Shown here: positions 1-7,976 of the stretch, piece after piece
How the letters are laid out: the number at the start of each line of letters is the position of its first letter
How positions within the stretch are numbered: the stretch's first letter is position 1
Source: Kordia periserrulae
GTDB lineage: Bacteria > Bacteroidota > Bacteroidia > Flavobacteriales > Flavobacteriaceae
Length of the DNA stretch: 64,000 nucleotides
Assembly (NCBI RefSeq): GCF_003054265.1
Contig: NZ_QBKT01000001.1
Location: 886,823 to 950,822, forward strand
Direction of reading: 5' to 3'
Made by a program: the position numbers and the translations under genes
The notes under the pieces: model-generated
The model's input: only the letters and a program-made list of their open reading frames with translations
Database searches by the model: none
What the model was told of the DNA's origin: nothing

Positions 1-308
1 TTGCTACATTCTTTGCACGGCGACATCGTTATATACAACGTAGCACCGACACACGATTGCGTAGAGGCTGCTACTTTTAAAATGGCATTCGCTTCTGCGT
101 GCAATACATACCATTTGGTGTAGCCTTCTTCATCTTCGCAAAAATTTTCAAATCCTGATGGTGTTCCATTGTAACCATCGGAGATAATCATTCTATCTTT
201 GACAATAATCGCGCCAACTTGTTTACGCTTACAATACGAGAGTTTTCCCCATTCTTTTGCCATGCGCAAATAGGCATGATCATATTTTGCTTGTTTTTGT
301 TTTGGCAT
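1..308 (-). CDS. dCMP/cytidine deaminase family protein (partial)
   Basis: The gene runs off the left edge, so only the first 102 codons are visible; the ATG is at 306-308. It matches the zinc-dependent deoxycytidylate deaminase family, which converts dCMP to dUMP for dTTP synthesis in the cytoplasm. The zinc and catalytic motif HAEANAI starts at residue 70 (His70 ligand, Glu72 proton shuttle), and PCKEC at 97-101 supplies the two cysteine ligands. An NGTPSG loop at residues 47-52 is typical of dCMP deaminases rather than tRNA or cytosine deaminases. The C-terminus is missing from the window, so full length cannot be judged. It lies downstream of the HupE/UreJ gene and the small peptide gene on the same strand. 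Confidence 0.88.
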   Translation of the reverse strand, partial: MPKQKQAKYDHAYLRMAKEWGKLSYCKRKQVGAIIVKDRMIISDGYNGTPSGFENFCEDEEGYTKWYVLHAEANAILKVAASTQSCVGATLYITMSPCKECS

Positions 309-330
309 GTGTAAATGTACGCTTTTGGAG

Positions 331-357
331 CGAAAAAAAGCAACCGTTACGTTGCTT
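331..357 (-). terminator. Rho-independent terminator after the orphan peptide gene
   Basis: A 7-bp inverted repeat (AAGCAAC at 338-344, GTTGCTT at 351-357) with a 6-nt loop is followed on the minus strand by a run of seven T. It sits about 80 bp beyond the stop of the peptide gene at 439-633 and just before the deaminase start. It therefore probably ends the peptide transcript. Confidence 0.65.
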
Positions 358-438
358 CTTGTCTTCTATTAACGAAGATATTAGGTTTGTGTTGGAATCA
401 CAATAGCTTCGTTGTTAATTTTTTACCAAAATTGGTTT

Positions 439-633
439 TCACGGTTCTGAATGACATGCTATACATTCTGATTCTTCAGTGCCACACGTTTGTACTTCTG
501 TACAGTTACAGGTACAAGTTCCTTCACAATCGGAACCTGCTACTGCGAATTTTCCGCCACGTAAATTGTGATAATTTAAGGTTGAAATTTGCTTTTTATT
601 TAAGCTTAATTTCGAGATTTCTCTTTTTTTCAT
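439..633 (-). CDS. GG-leader Cys-rich peptide (class I lanthipeptide-like precursor)
   Basis: This 64-residue peptide has the Bacteroidota natural-product leader: a Met-Lys-Lys start, the pattern L-x-L-N-K-K-x-I-S-x-L at about residues 9-19, and a Gly-Gly at 26-27. The tail after GG has six cysteines among many Thr, Ser and Glu residues. That layout fits precursors annotated as class I lanthipeptide or TIGR04149-type GG-motif natural product precursor. The function is not known. No dehydratase, cyclase, radical SAM modifier or C39 exporter is next to it, so it is an orphan here. It has its own terminator at 331-357. Related peptides occur in this window at 50619, 50980, 51355 and 61322. The ATG at 631-633 follows a run of T on the displayed strand, and no Shine-Dalgarno site is seen. 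Confidence 0.72.
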   Translation of the reverse strand: MKKREISKLSLNKKQISTLNYHNLRGGKFAVAGSDCEGTCTCNCTEVQTCGTEESECIACHSEP

Positions 634-685
634 GTGTAATGAATTAATAGTTACTACGTTTCTAAACTATTAAATTACCATCACA

Positions 686-1267
686 TCACAAAAAATTGAT
701 GTCTACAATGTGAAAAGCAATTCCCAATACAATTGATGAAATGACCATCACCCAATCTCTTTTAGAGAAACGGAATACGGTTTGAAACACAAAAGAAAGC
801 ACCAACACCACTAACACGACAATAATTTGTGCGGCTTCAATGCCTAACGCAAATTCTAACATTGGCAATAGCTTACTTTCTACTCCAGAAGTAATGGTTT
901 TGAAATAGTTAGAAAAAGCCAATCCGTGAATCAATCCGAAGAATAACGCAACGACTAAGAGAATGACAATTTTCGTTTTGTTGTTGCTTTTTCCTGCAGT
1001 GAATATGTTGTATAACGCCGTGGCAATAATGGTCACGTAGACCAGTAATTCTGCCGTATTCGCTCGAACAGCAATGACATTGTACGTAGATAAAAGTAAC
1101 GATATGGTGTGACCAATGGTAAAAATCGTCACAATCCAAAATACGCGCTTCCAATCTTTGAATAAGTAGGCAACTGTGAGGACAATCAAAAATAATACAT
1201 GGTCGTAGCCGTTGAAATCTAATACGTGATTGAGTCCTAGTTTAAAGTAAATCCAAAAGTCGCTCAT
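686..1267 (-). CDS. HupE/UreJ family membrane protein
   Basis: This 193-residue integral membrane protein has about six hydrophobic helices. It has the family hallmark near the N-terminus, a G-x-x-H-V-L-D-x-x-G-x-D-H stretch (about residues 12-24), and a G-H-T-I-S motif around residue 52. HupE/UreJ proteins are putative nickel or cobalt permeases linked to hydrogenase and urease in other bacteria. In Flavobacteriaceae they are common without either enzyme, and no urease or hydrogenase gene is visible here. Substrate and role are therefore unknown. It is on the same strand as the flanking TerB-DnaJ and peptide genes, with about 60 bp to the former. Confidence 0.8.
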   Translation of the reverse strand: MSDFWIYFKLGLNHVLDFNGYDHVLFLIVLTVAYLFKDWKRVFWIVTIFTIGHTISLLLSTYNVIAVRANTAELLVYVTIIATALYNIFTAGKSNNKTKIVILLVVALFFGLIHGLAFSNYFKTITSGVESKLLPMLEFALGIEAAQIIVVLVVLVLSFVFQTVFRFSKRDWVMVISSIVLGIAFHIVDINFL

Positions 1268-1328
1268 AAGTAATTGTAGGTTTTAAGGTTGGGGTTTATG
1301 TTTCAAACATACATTTTATTTTGCGATT

Positions 1329-2141
1329 TTAAAAACCGCGTTCTTCTTGCAATTGTTCGTAGGCTTTTTGGACACGTTGAAATTTTTCTTCGGCTCCTTT
1401 TACGTGTTCTTCACCTAAGTGTTGCAATTTGTCTGGATGATACTTTTTCGCCATTTTACGATAGGCTTTTTTGATTTCGTTAATCGTAGCCGATTTGTCA
1501 ATTTCCAAAATGCGATACGCACTGTCAATTGGATTGTAAAACATGGCTTTGATCGATTGATAATCGCGATCATTGATGTATAAATATCCTGCTATTTTTT
1601 CAATCAGCTCTACTTCTTCTTCGCTTACTATTCCGTCAGCTTTTGTAACGCCAAATAGATAATGTAGCAGTTGCAAACGCGAAGAATGATCCATGTGCAT
1701 TTGAATTTGCTGACATACTTGACGTGTAGAGATATCTTCCTTTTGCAATAAACCGTTGAACAATTTAAACGCATTATTTGCACGTTCTTTTCCGTACATT
1801 TTCACAAAATAATCGCGGACATAGTTTTTTTCCGATTGCGAGACTTCTCCATCCGCTTTCATCACAATCGCTGAAAGCACTAACAAACTCACTTCAAAGT
1901 CACCCGATTGTGTTTGCGATTGTTTTTCAGTAGTCGTTGTTCTAGGTCTTCTTCGGCGCTCGTAGGTTGGCTCGGGTCTTGGTCTACGACGTCTTTTGGA
2001 ATCTTTAGGTTCGTCTAGTAATAATCCTTTTGAAGTTGCTTTGTCGACGGCTGCTCCAATGGCAAATCCGATAGCAGCACCAATAGGACCGCCCAATGTC
2101 CAGCCTAACGCGCCTCCAATCCAGCTTGCAAATCCACTCAT
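1329..2141 (-). CDS. TerB-like / DnaJ domain protein (DjlA-type co-chaperone)
   Basis: The protein has 270 residues from the ATG at 2139-2141; a longer reading uses an unlikely TTG six codons upstream. It opens with a glycine-rich hydrophobic segment (GGALGWTLGGPIGAAIG) that could insert in the membrane. A basic, arginine-rich linker follows, then a helical TerB-like domain (about residues 80-190) with two acidic DG motifs. A C-terminal J domain carries the HPD tripeptide in KKYHPDK. This order matches DjlA-type membrane co-chaperones, which stimulate DnaK ATPase. The client is unknown. It is divergent from the bacilliredoxin gene. Confidence 0.85.
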   Translation of the reverse strand: MSGFASWIGGALGWTLGGPIGAAIGFAIGAAVDKATSKGLLLDEPKDSKRRRRPRPEPTYERRRRPRTTTTEKQSQTQSGDFEVSLLVLSAIVMKADGEVSQSEKNYVRDYFVKMYGKERANNAFKLFNGLLQKEDISTRQVCQQIQMHMDHSSRLQLLHYLFGVTKADGIVSEEEVELIEKIAGYLYINDRDYQSIKAMFYNPIDSAYRILEIDKSATINEIKKAYRKMAKKYHPDKLQHLGEEHVKGAEEKFQRVQKAYEQLQEERGF

Positions 2142-2282
2142 ATACTTGTTTTTTACCAAAGATACATTTTCCGAAGAAAAAATAATTGCCTGCGACTATA
2201 TTTCTAAAAAATCAACAATTTCTTTGCGTTTTCTTTAACAAAAATCGCACAGTACAAATTCAGCCAGAAAAAACTTTATCCG

Positions 2283-2290
2283 TATCTTTG
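2283..2290 (+). promoter_or_regulatory. -7 promoter element of the bacilliredoxin gene
   Basis: TATCTTTG matches the Bacteroidota sigma-A -7 consensus TAnnTTTG exactly and lies 33 bp before the ATG. I see no convincing -33 TTG at the expected distance. Confidence 0.5.
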
Positions 2291-2323
2291 TACAAATTAT
2301 TCATGAATTTAATTTAAAAGATT

Positions 2324-2734
2324 ATGTATCCACCAGAATTGGTAAAACCAATGCGCGAAGATTTGACCGCAGTAGGTTTTGAAGAATTACATACGGTAGA
2401 AGCTGTTGACAATGCGTTGGCAAAGGAAGGAACAACGTTAGTAGTTGTAAATTCAGTGTGTGGTTGTGCTGCGGCAAATGCAAGACCTGGCGCACGAATG
2501 TCTTTAGATAATACTAAAAAACCTGATCATTTAGTAACGGTTTTTGCTGGAGTAGATAGAGAAGCAACAGATAAAGCTCGAAGCTATATGATTCCTTTTC
2601 CACCATCTTCTCCAAGCATGGCATTGTTTAAAGATGGACAGTTAGTACACATGTTAGAACGTCATCATATTGAAGGAAGACCAGCAGAAATGATTGCTGA
2701 GAACTTGAAAGATGCATACAACGAAAATTGTTAA
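2324..2734 (+). CDS. BrxA/BrxB family bacilliredoxin
   Basis: This 136-residue protein belongs to the YphP/YqiW (BrxA/BrxB) family, which has a thioredoxin-like fold. The diagnostic CGC active site is at residues 46-48 within VVNSVCGCAA, followed by an ANARPGAR stretch. In Firmicutes these proteins remove bacillithiol from mixed disulfides; many Bacteroidota also carry them, so a low-molecular-weight-thiol or general disulfide role is inferred. The length is normal. It is a single-gene unit with a promoter at 2283 and a strong terminator at 2755. Confidence 0.92.
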   Translation: MYPPELVKPMREDLTAVGFEELHTVEAVDNALAKEGTTLVVVNSVCGCAAANARPGARMSLDNTKKPDHLVTVFAGVDREATDKARSYMIPFPPSSPSMALFKDGQLVHMLERHHIEGRPAEMIAENLKDAYNENC

Positions 2735-2754
2735 AACGCTATCGAATACCTTAT

Positions 2755-2783
2755 AAAAACCACGCTGATGCGTGGTTTTTTTT
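2755..2783 (+). terminator. Rho-independent terminator after bacilliredoxin
   Basis: A perfect 11-bp stem (2755-2765 with 2770-2780) around a 4-nt TGAT loop runs into eight T. It lies 20 bp beyond the bacilliredoxin stop and immediately before the acyltransferase ATG at 2791. Confidence 0.88.
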
Positions 2784-2790
2784 AATCTAA

Positions 2791-3546
2791 ATGTCTTTTT
2801 ACGTGAAGTTTATATCCTATATATTATCCAGTATCTACATGCTAGTTTTTGGATTGCTGTTGGTGATTTTTCATGGATTGCTTTGGCTTGGCACGACACT
2901 TGGCGGACGTGAAGGGCTTCATAGAGTTGCCAATGCACTGCAAATTAGCCTGATGTATGCGCACCTTATTTTGGGAGTTCGTTACCAGCTTCGCAATAGG
3001 TTTACTTTTGATACAGATAAACCGTTAATTATAGTTTCGAATCATCAGAGTATGAACGATATTCCGCCGTTGATTTGGATGTTTCGCAAACACTATCCAA
3101 AGTTTATCAGCAAAAAAGAATTGGGCAAAGGCATTCCGAGCATTTCGTATCATTTGCGAAAAAGTGGTGCCGCATTGATTGACCGAACGAATCAAAAACA
3201 GGCCATTGCTGAAATTATACGTTTTGCCAAATTGATTGCTGAAAACAAGTACGCAGGAATCATTTTTCCAGAAGGTACTCGAAGTCGTACAGGCATTCCA
3301 AAACCCTTTAAAACTACAGGGTTGGAAGTACTTTTTAAGTATATTCCCAATGCGCAAATTGTTCCTGTAACGATTAATAATTCGTGGAAAACCACCAAAT
3401 ACGGAAAATTTCCGTTAGGATTGGGTGCCAAAATTACCTTAGAAACGCACGAACCGATTTTATTGAGTGATTATCAAAAAAACAACTACAACGAATTGAT
3501 TGCAACGCTTGAAAAAATAGTGACTTCGAAAATAATTACTGCATAA
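2791..3546 (+). CDS. plsC: 1-acyl-sn-glycerol-3-phosphate acyltransferase
   Basis: This 251-residue membrane-bound acyltransferase transfers a fatty acyl group to lysophosphatidic acid to form phosphatidic acid, the precursor of membrane phospholipids. The N-terminus has a hydrophobic anchor (about residues 10-35). The catalytic NHxxxxD box is NHQSMND at residues 84-90, and the substrate-binding FPEGTR motif is at 159-164. Both are intact and correctly spaced, and the length is typical of PlsC. It is followed after 11 bp by the HD phosphohydrolase gene, so the two are probably co-transcribed. Confidence 0.88.
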   Translation: MSFYVKFISYILSSIYMLVFGLLLVIFHGLLWLGTTLGGREGLHRVANALQISLMYAHLILGVRYQLRNRFTFDTDKPLIIVSNHQSMNDIPPLIWMFRKHYPKFISKKELGKGIPSISYHLRKSGAALIDRTNQKQAIAEIIRFAKLIAENKYAGIIFPEGTRSRTGIPKPFKTTGLEVLFKYIPNAQIVPVTINNSWKTTKYGKFPLGLGAKITLETHEPILLSDYQKNNYNELIATLEKIVTSKIITA

Positions 3547-3557
3547 TTTTTTACGTA

Positions 3558-4217
3558 ATGACTTCATCCCAAAAAGAAAACATCCAAAAAACCATTGCTT
3601 TTGTGCAAAAAACATTGGCAAATGCAGAAGGCGGACACGATTGGTTTCATATAGAACGTGTGTACAAAAATGCATTGTTGATTGCCAAAGACGAAAACGT
3701 AGATGTGTTTATTGTGAGTTTGGGTGCGTTGCTTCACGATATTGCCGATGCTAAATTTCACGACGGTGACGAAACTGTCGGACCGAAAGTTGCGTGTCAT
3801 TTTTTAGAAAGTATCGCTGTGGCGGAAACGGACATTGTACATGTAGAAAACATCATTAAACATATTTCCTTTAAAGGCGGAAACTTTACGCAACAATTTA
3901 CCTCACCAGAATTGGACGTCATTCAAGATGCCGATCGTTTGGATGCCATTGGTGCCATCGGAATTGCACGAACCTTCAATTATGGCGGATTTAAAAATCA
4001 TAAAATATATGATCCTGCAATTGCGCCAAATCTCAACATGACGAAAGAAGAATATAAAAAATCGACTGCACCAACGATTAATCATTTTTATGAAAAATTG
4101 TTGTTGTTAAAAGATACGATGAATACGCAAACTGGACAAAAAATTGCAGCGCAACGTCATGCGTTTATGGAACAATTTCTTAATCAGTTTTATGATGAGT
4201 GGAATGGATTAGCGTAG
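3558..4217 (+). CDS. HD domain phosphohydrolase
   Basis: This 219-residue soluble protein of the HD superfamily resembles the YedJ group. Metal-binding residues are visible as GHDWFH (His27), the HD pair at 60-61 in LLHDIAD, and a later DADRLDAIGAIG segment that holds the last ligand. HD proteins of this group hydrolyse phosphate esters of nucleotides or related compounds, but the true substrate is unknown. It is 11 bp downstream of plsC and converges on the AraC gene at 4230. Confidence 0.85.
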   Translation: MTSSQKENIQKTIAFVQKTLANAEGGHDWFHIERVYKNALLIAKDENVDVFIVSLGALLHDIADAKFHDGDETVGPKVACHFLESIAVAETDIVHVENIIKHISFKGGNFTQQFTSPELDVIQDADRLDAIGAIGIARTFNYGGFKNHKIYDPAIAPNLNMTKEEYKKSTAPTINHFYEKLLLLKDTMNTQTGQKIAAQRHAFMEQFLNQFYDEWNGLA

Positions 4218-4229
4218 TCTTTTTTAGCT

Positions 4230-5099
4230 TTACTGAATCATCAATTTCATTTCGCTACGATATTTAGATGCACTTTTTCCTGTAATTTCCTTGAAAAGTT
4301 TGTTGAAGTGCGAAAAGTTGTTAAAACCACTTTCGTAGCAAATTTCCGTGATGCTGCTATCGCTTTCCTGTAGCAGTTTTGTCGCGTATACCACACGATA
4401 TTCATTGACGAGTTTGGTAAAGGTTTTTCCTGTAATTTTCTTAAAGTAACGACAAAACGCAGGTACGGTCATGTTTACTTCTTCCGCAATTTCGTCCAAA
4501 CTGATATGACGCTGAAAGTTGCTGTTGATGTACTTAAAAATAGTGTCAATTTTTACACTGTCTTGCGGTTGCGCTTCAAAGGCAAATCCGTCTGCGTTGA
4601 GCAATTCGTAATCTTCTGCAAAGGCTAACATGTACAATATTTCCAATAGTTTGATGACTCTTTTAAAACCATTGTATTTTGGTAGTTTTTCAATTTTTGG
4701 ACCTACTACTTTTTTGGTTTCAGGCTTGAAGCGAATTCCTTTTTTGGCTTTTTCTAACAGAAGATAGATTGGTTGCATTTCGGGCAAATTATAAAAGTCT
4801 TTGCCTAAAAAATCTGTTTTGAATTGAATCAGCGTTTCTTTCCCTTTAGATGTCAATCTATCTGCAAATCCGTTGTGCGGAAGGTTTGAACCAATTAAAA
4901 TCAACTGACTGTTGTTAAAGTACGACAAATGATTTCCGATATGACATTTTCCATTTCCTTTGTTCACATACACCAATTCCACTTCTGGGTGAAAATGCCA
5001 AAAAGCAGCTTCACGCTTGCGCTTTTTGGTGTTTTGTGCTACAAAAATGGAGTTTCCAAATTCGGGCGTAATTTTCTCAAGTGTAGGTTTTGTATTCAA
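4230..5099 (-). CDS. AraC family transcriptional regulator
   Basis: The protein has 289 residues. An N-terminal cupin-like sensor domain (about residues 15-110, with the typical FHxHPExELVYV pattern) precedes a C-terminal double helix-turn-helix AraC domain (about 185-285). The second helix-turn-helix contains ITEICYESGFNNFSHFNKLF. Such regulators usually sense a small molecule and activate neighbouring genes, but the ligand and target here are unknown. The only start that keeps the N-terminal strand is a TTG at 5097-5099; no ATG occurs before the cupin motif. Confidence 0.88.
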   Translation of the reverse strand: MNTKPTLEKITPEFGNSIFVAQNTKKRKREAAFWHFHPEVELVYVNKGNGKCHIGNHLSYFNNSQLILIGSNLPHNGFADRLTSKGKETLIQFKTDFLGKDFYNLPEMQPIYLLLEKAKKGIRFKPETKKVVGPKIEKLPKYNGFKRVIKLLEILYMLAFAEDYELLNADGFAFEAQPQDSVKIDTIFKYINSNFQRHISLDEIAEEVNMTVPAFCRYFKKITGKTFTKLVNEYRVVYATKLLQESDSSITEICYESGFNNFSHFNKLFKEITGKSASKYRSEMKLMIQ

Positions 5100-5305
5100 A
5101 GCAATATCGTATCAGGCATTACAAAAATACTATTAAAAGCGCTTTAAAAGTGTGTAAATTTACCTAAATTCTATGCTATTTTAACTTTATTAAAAGTTTA
5201 CAATAATTTAATGGTTAAAATAATACACAAATTAGCCAAGATAGACGTTTTTCAATCTTTAAAGCTGACCTAGATTTGTGATGTAATTTTTTAAAAAAAA
5301 ATGTC

Positions 5306-5890
5306 ATGAAAAAAAGAATCCATTACATCGTATGTATCCTACTAATGCTAATTAGTGTACAGAGTTTTGCGCATCGTGCTACTGAGACAAACTTGGTAGT
5401 TACCTTTGAAAAGGTAAAAAAAGGACACGAATTGGTGATTAAAGACGCTAATTTACTTATTGTATATAAAGAAGTTATCCAAAAAGATGGAAACTATAGT
5501 AAAGGTTTTGATTTAACTGCTTTACCCGATGGTGAGTACACGGTAGAACTAGATAAAGATGTACAAATTGTCATCATTCCATTTACAGTTTCAAGCAATA
5601 CTGTGACTTTTCAAAAAGAAAACGAAACCGTTGTGTACAAACCAATGGTACGACTCGAAGGTAATCATTTGTTTGTGTCGAAACTTTCACTAGATGCGGA
5701 ACCGTTACAAATTAAATTGTACTACACAGCATCCTTCCAACAGGGAAGAGAATTAATTTTTAAAGAAGAAGTAAAAAACACTAAAATTGTAGAACGTGTG
5801 TTTCAGCTTTCTAAAGAGGAAAAAGGAAAATACATGATTACGTTTCAAAGTCAAGGAAGAACGTTTACAGAGTATGTGAATTTTAGATAG
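5306..5890 (+). CDS. Secreted protein of unknown function
   Basis: This 194-residue protein has a clear signal peptide ending near Ala22 (QSFAHR), so it is exported. The mature part looks all-beta, with two similar halves of about 80 residues that each end in a T-F-x-x-x-V/E strand. I recognise no catalytic motif, T9SS sorting domain or lipobox. It stands alone between the divergent AraC gene and a lipoprotein gene. I can only call it a periplasmic or secreted beta-sandwich protein. Confidence 0.6.
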   Translation: MKKRIHYIVCILLMLISVQSFAHRATETNLVVTFEKVKKGHELVIKDANLLIVYKEVIQKDGNYSKGFDLTALPDGEYTVELDKDVQIVIIPFTVSSNTVTFQKENETVVYKPMVRLEGNHLFVSKLSLDAEPLQIKLYYTASFQQGRELIFKEEVKNTKIVERVFQLSKEEKGKYMITFQSQGRTFTEYVNFR

Positions 5891-5918
5891 AATACAGACA
5901 AACAAATTTTTATTAAAA

Positions 5919-5993
5919 TGTCAAATTGAGCGCCGTCGAGATTGTTTTGAAATTATAGTTTCCTAACCGTTTTCGACCGCGCTCAAACTGACA
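5919..5993. repeat. Imperfect inverted repeat of the TGTCA..GAGCGC..GTCGA family
   Basis: The 21-bp arms at 5919-5939 and 5973-5993 are inverted copies with a few mismatches (TGTCAAATTGAGCG at the left, CGCTCAAACTGACA at the right). They lie between convergent genes. A related arm occurs at 24027-24049. It looks like a dispersed intergenic palindrome and might also act as a bidirectional terminator. Confidence 0.6.
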
Positions 5994-6001
5994 CTATTTG
6001 A

Positions 6002-6433
6002 TTAGAACTCAATATTGATTACACCATTTGTAAATCTATAAATTCCTCTGCGAGAAGCATCTTCAAACGTAACTCGAAACGTGCCTTCCATATTGGAATC
6101 CGTGTGTTTGGTGATGGATGTTTCACGATTTCCATACGTAGGATCTGATTCCCAAACAACGTCGTCCACTTCAAAAAGTAAGGTATTTATTTGATTGGTT
6201 TCTTCAACTTCTACGGTAAATCGCAAAGTTTTAGTAGCATTATCAAATGGAACTTCCACCATCCGATTCCATTCATCGGTTGAATCAATTGTAACCACGT
6301 ATTCCGTAACGACATAATCAACGTCGTTTAAGGTAAAACTGATAAAGTGTACTTCTGGTAATTGCAGATTTTCGTCATCAGTTGCACATGAAAGCATCAT
6401 AAATGACAGCAAAACTAAAACGAGTTTTTTCAT
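6002..6433 (-). CDS. Lipoprotein of unknown function
   Basis: This 143-residue protein has a lipoprotein signal: hydrophobic MKKLVLVLLSFMML followed by the lipobox LSCA with Cys16, then acidic residues (ATDDEN). The acid-rich stretch after the cysteine resembles the Bacteroidota lipoprotein export signal for surface display. The rest looks like a single beta-rich domain. No known motif is seen and nothing nearby points to a role. Confidence 0.6.
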   Translation of the reverse strand: MKKLVLVLLSFMMLSCATDDENLQLPEVHFISFTLNDVDYVVTEYVVTIDSTDEWNRMVEVPFDNATKTLRFTVEVEETNQINTLLFEVDDVVWESDPTYGNRETSITKHTDSNMEGTFRVTFEDASRRGIYRFTNGVINIEF

Positions 6434-6566
6434 TGTGTATATTTCTAATTATAGATGATACACGTTGAAATTTGGGAATTCTTTGTCAATCTAAGAAAAT
6501 ACTTTTTATAAGAAAAAAAGTACTTTGTAGGCGTTGCAATTTTTTGATGAGCGTAATGATGCTATC

Positions 6567-6601
6567 AAAAAATCCTTACTGCACTGCGAAAAAGAATAAA
6601 T
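6567..6601. repeat. Dispersed 35-bp intergenic repeat, copy A
   Basis: This stretch matches 20254-20288 with four mismatches. The shared part begins with a run of A, then ATC-TTACT-CACTGCG, then an A-rich end. Both copies are noncoding and in the same orientation. Confidence 0.5.
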
Positions 6602-6631
6602 TCCCTCCATATGTGCTTTACTTTTTATTTA

Positions 6632-7705
6632 TTAAAACAACGAATATTGCCCGTTTTTGTGTTGTTCGTGCAGTTCCATGTTGAGTCTGGGCATTTTTTT
6701 GTTTTTAAAATATTTATGCCGCGCCAACTGCATTAGATTTCGAATTTGCTCTGCTATTTTTCCTTCGCCTCGCATTCGATGTCCGTAGCGACTGTCGTTC
6801 AACGTGCCACCGTGACAACTTTCAATTTGATGCAACACTTTATCTGCTTTATCGGGCATAGTTTTTCGAATCCAATCGGTAAATATTTCGCCAATCGCGC
6901 CGTTGAGTCGCACAATGGTAAACGCAATGGACGTTGCTCCCAATTCGGACACTTTTTTCGCCAATGGCAGAATTTCATGACTGTTGATAGACGGAATAAT
7001 CGGTGCCAACATCACATTCACTGGAATTCCGTTTTCGGCTAAGGTTTTTACGGTTTCAAGGCGTTTCTTAATGGTTGTTGTTCGCGGTTCTAGCACGCGA
7101 CGTGTTTCTTCCGACAAGGATGTAATGGAAATATTGACGCCGATTAAATTGTCTTTTGCGAGTTCTTTAAGCAAATCCAAATCACGCAAGATAAGAGCGT
7201 TTTTGGTGATGATGGCTACAGGATGTTTGTATTTTAGAAAAACTTTGAGCAGATTGCGCGTAATTTCCAATTCCTTTTCTACAGGTTGATAACAATCCGT
7301 GTTTCCCGACAATACAATGGTTTGTGTTTTCCAGCTTTTCTTTTTGATTTTTTCCTCTAATAAAGTCGCCGCATTTTGTTTGACAAGAATGTTACGTTCA
7401 AAATCCAATCCCGCACTATAACCCCAATATTCATGACTATTTCTGGCATAGCAATAAATACAACCATGTTCACAACCTTGATACGGATTGAGCGAATATT
7501 CCATGCCCACATCGGGACTCGTTACTTTGTTGATGATTGTTTTGGGAAAGACGTTGATGTAAGTTGTTTTGTTTGTATCTGCGATTTCTCCTTCTTTTCG
7601 GCAGTATTCTAAAAAATCAGAACGGACTTCATGCGCATCTTCCAAAAAACGATTGTGTACATTTTTTTGCGCGCCTCTGCCTTTGACTTTTGTTGAATTT
7701 TCCAC
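6632..7705 (-). CDS. PA0069-family radical SAM protein
   Basis: This 357-residue protein belongs to the PA0069/Rv2578c radical SAM family, distantly related to spore photoproduct lyase. The [4Fe-4S] cluster motif CxxxCxxC is present as CEHGCIYC (Cys78, Cys82, Cys85), preceded by the family-typical SLNPYQG. A later ITKNALILRDLDLL strand fits the TIM-barrel core. The reaction is not established for this family. The start is a GTG at 7703-7705: there is an in-frame stop just upstream and no earlier ATG. It stands alone on the minus strand. Confidence 0.88.
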   Translation of the reverse strand: MENSTKVKGRGAQKNVHNRFLEDAHEVRSDFLEYCRKEGEIADTNKTTYINVFPKTIINKVTSPDVGMEYSLNPYQGCEHGCIYCYARNSHEYWGYSAGLDFERNILVKQNAATLLEEKIKKKSWKTQTIVLSGNTDCYQPVEKELEITRNLLKVFLKYKHPVAIITKNALILRDLDLLKELAKDNLIGVNISITSLSEETRRVLEPRTTTIKKRLETVKTLAENGIPVNVMLAPIIPSINSHEILPLAKKVSELGATSIAFTIVRLNGAIGEIFTDWIRKTMPDKADKVLHQIESCHGGTLNDSRYGHRMRGEGKIAEQIRNLMQLARHKYFKNKKMPRLNMELHEQHKNGQYSLF

Positions 7706-7796
7706 CGTTCAGTTTCCTTTCTACAAAAATAAAAGTCAAGCAAAAATTAGCGTAAAATTGGGCTACATTTTCACTGTAACTACGGGAAATAAACTA

Positions 7797-7832
7797 AAAA
7801 AGCTGTTTTAATTTTTATTAGAACAGCTTTTT
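7797..7832 (-). terminator. Terminator between the lipoprotein and radical SAM genes
   Basis: A long A/T-flanked hairpin has core AGCTGTT (7801-7807) and AACAGCT (7822-7828), extended by A and T runs. It reads well in both directions. On the minus strand it would end the transcript from the gene at 7977-8858. Confidence 0.6.
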
Positions 7833-7976
7833 GAATTATTTTATAAAGACATGTAAGTCTTCATTTTAATATTGACTCTATAATCGAGATTTATAATGTT
7901 CCTCGCTTGCATCGAAACGTTTTAATAGTTTTACTGAATGCTTCGTGGGCTTTTCCCCAAAGTGATTGACTTAAAT

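Noticed and set aside
315..647. 110-codon plus-strand frame over the orphan peptide
   Set aside because: The minus-strand peptide has a recognisable leader, GG site and Cys-rich tail plus a terminator. The plus frame has no such features.
2142..2159. Longer TTG start for the TerB-DnaJ protein
   Set aside because: The ATG at 2141 gives the family-typical N-terminus.
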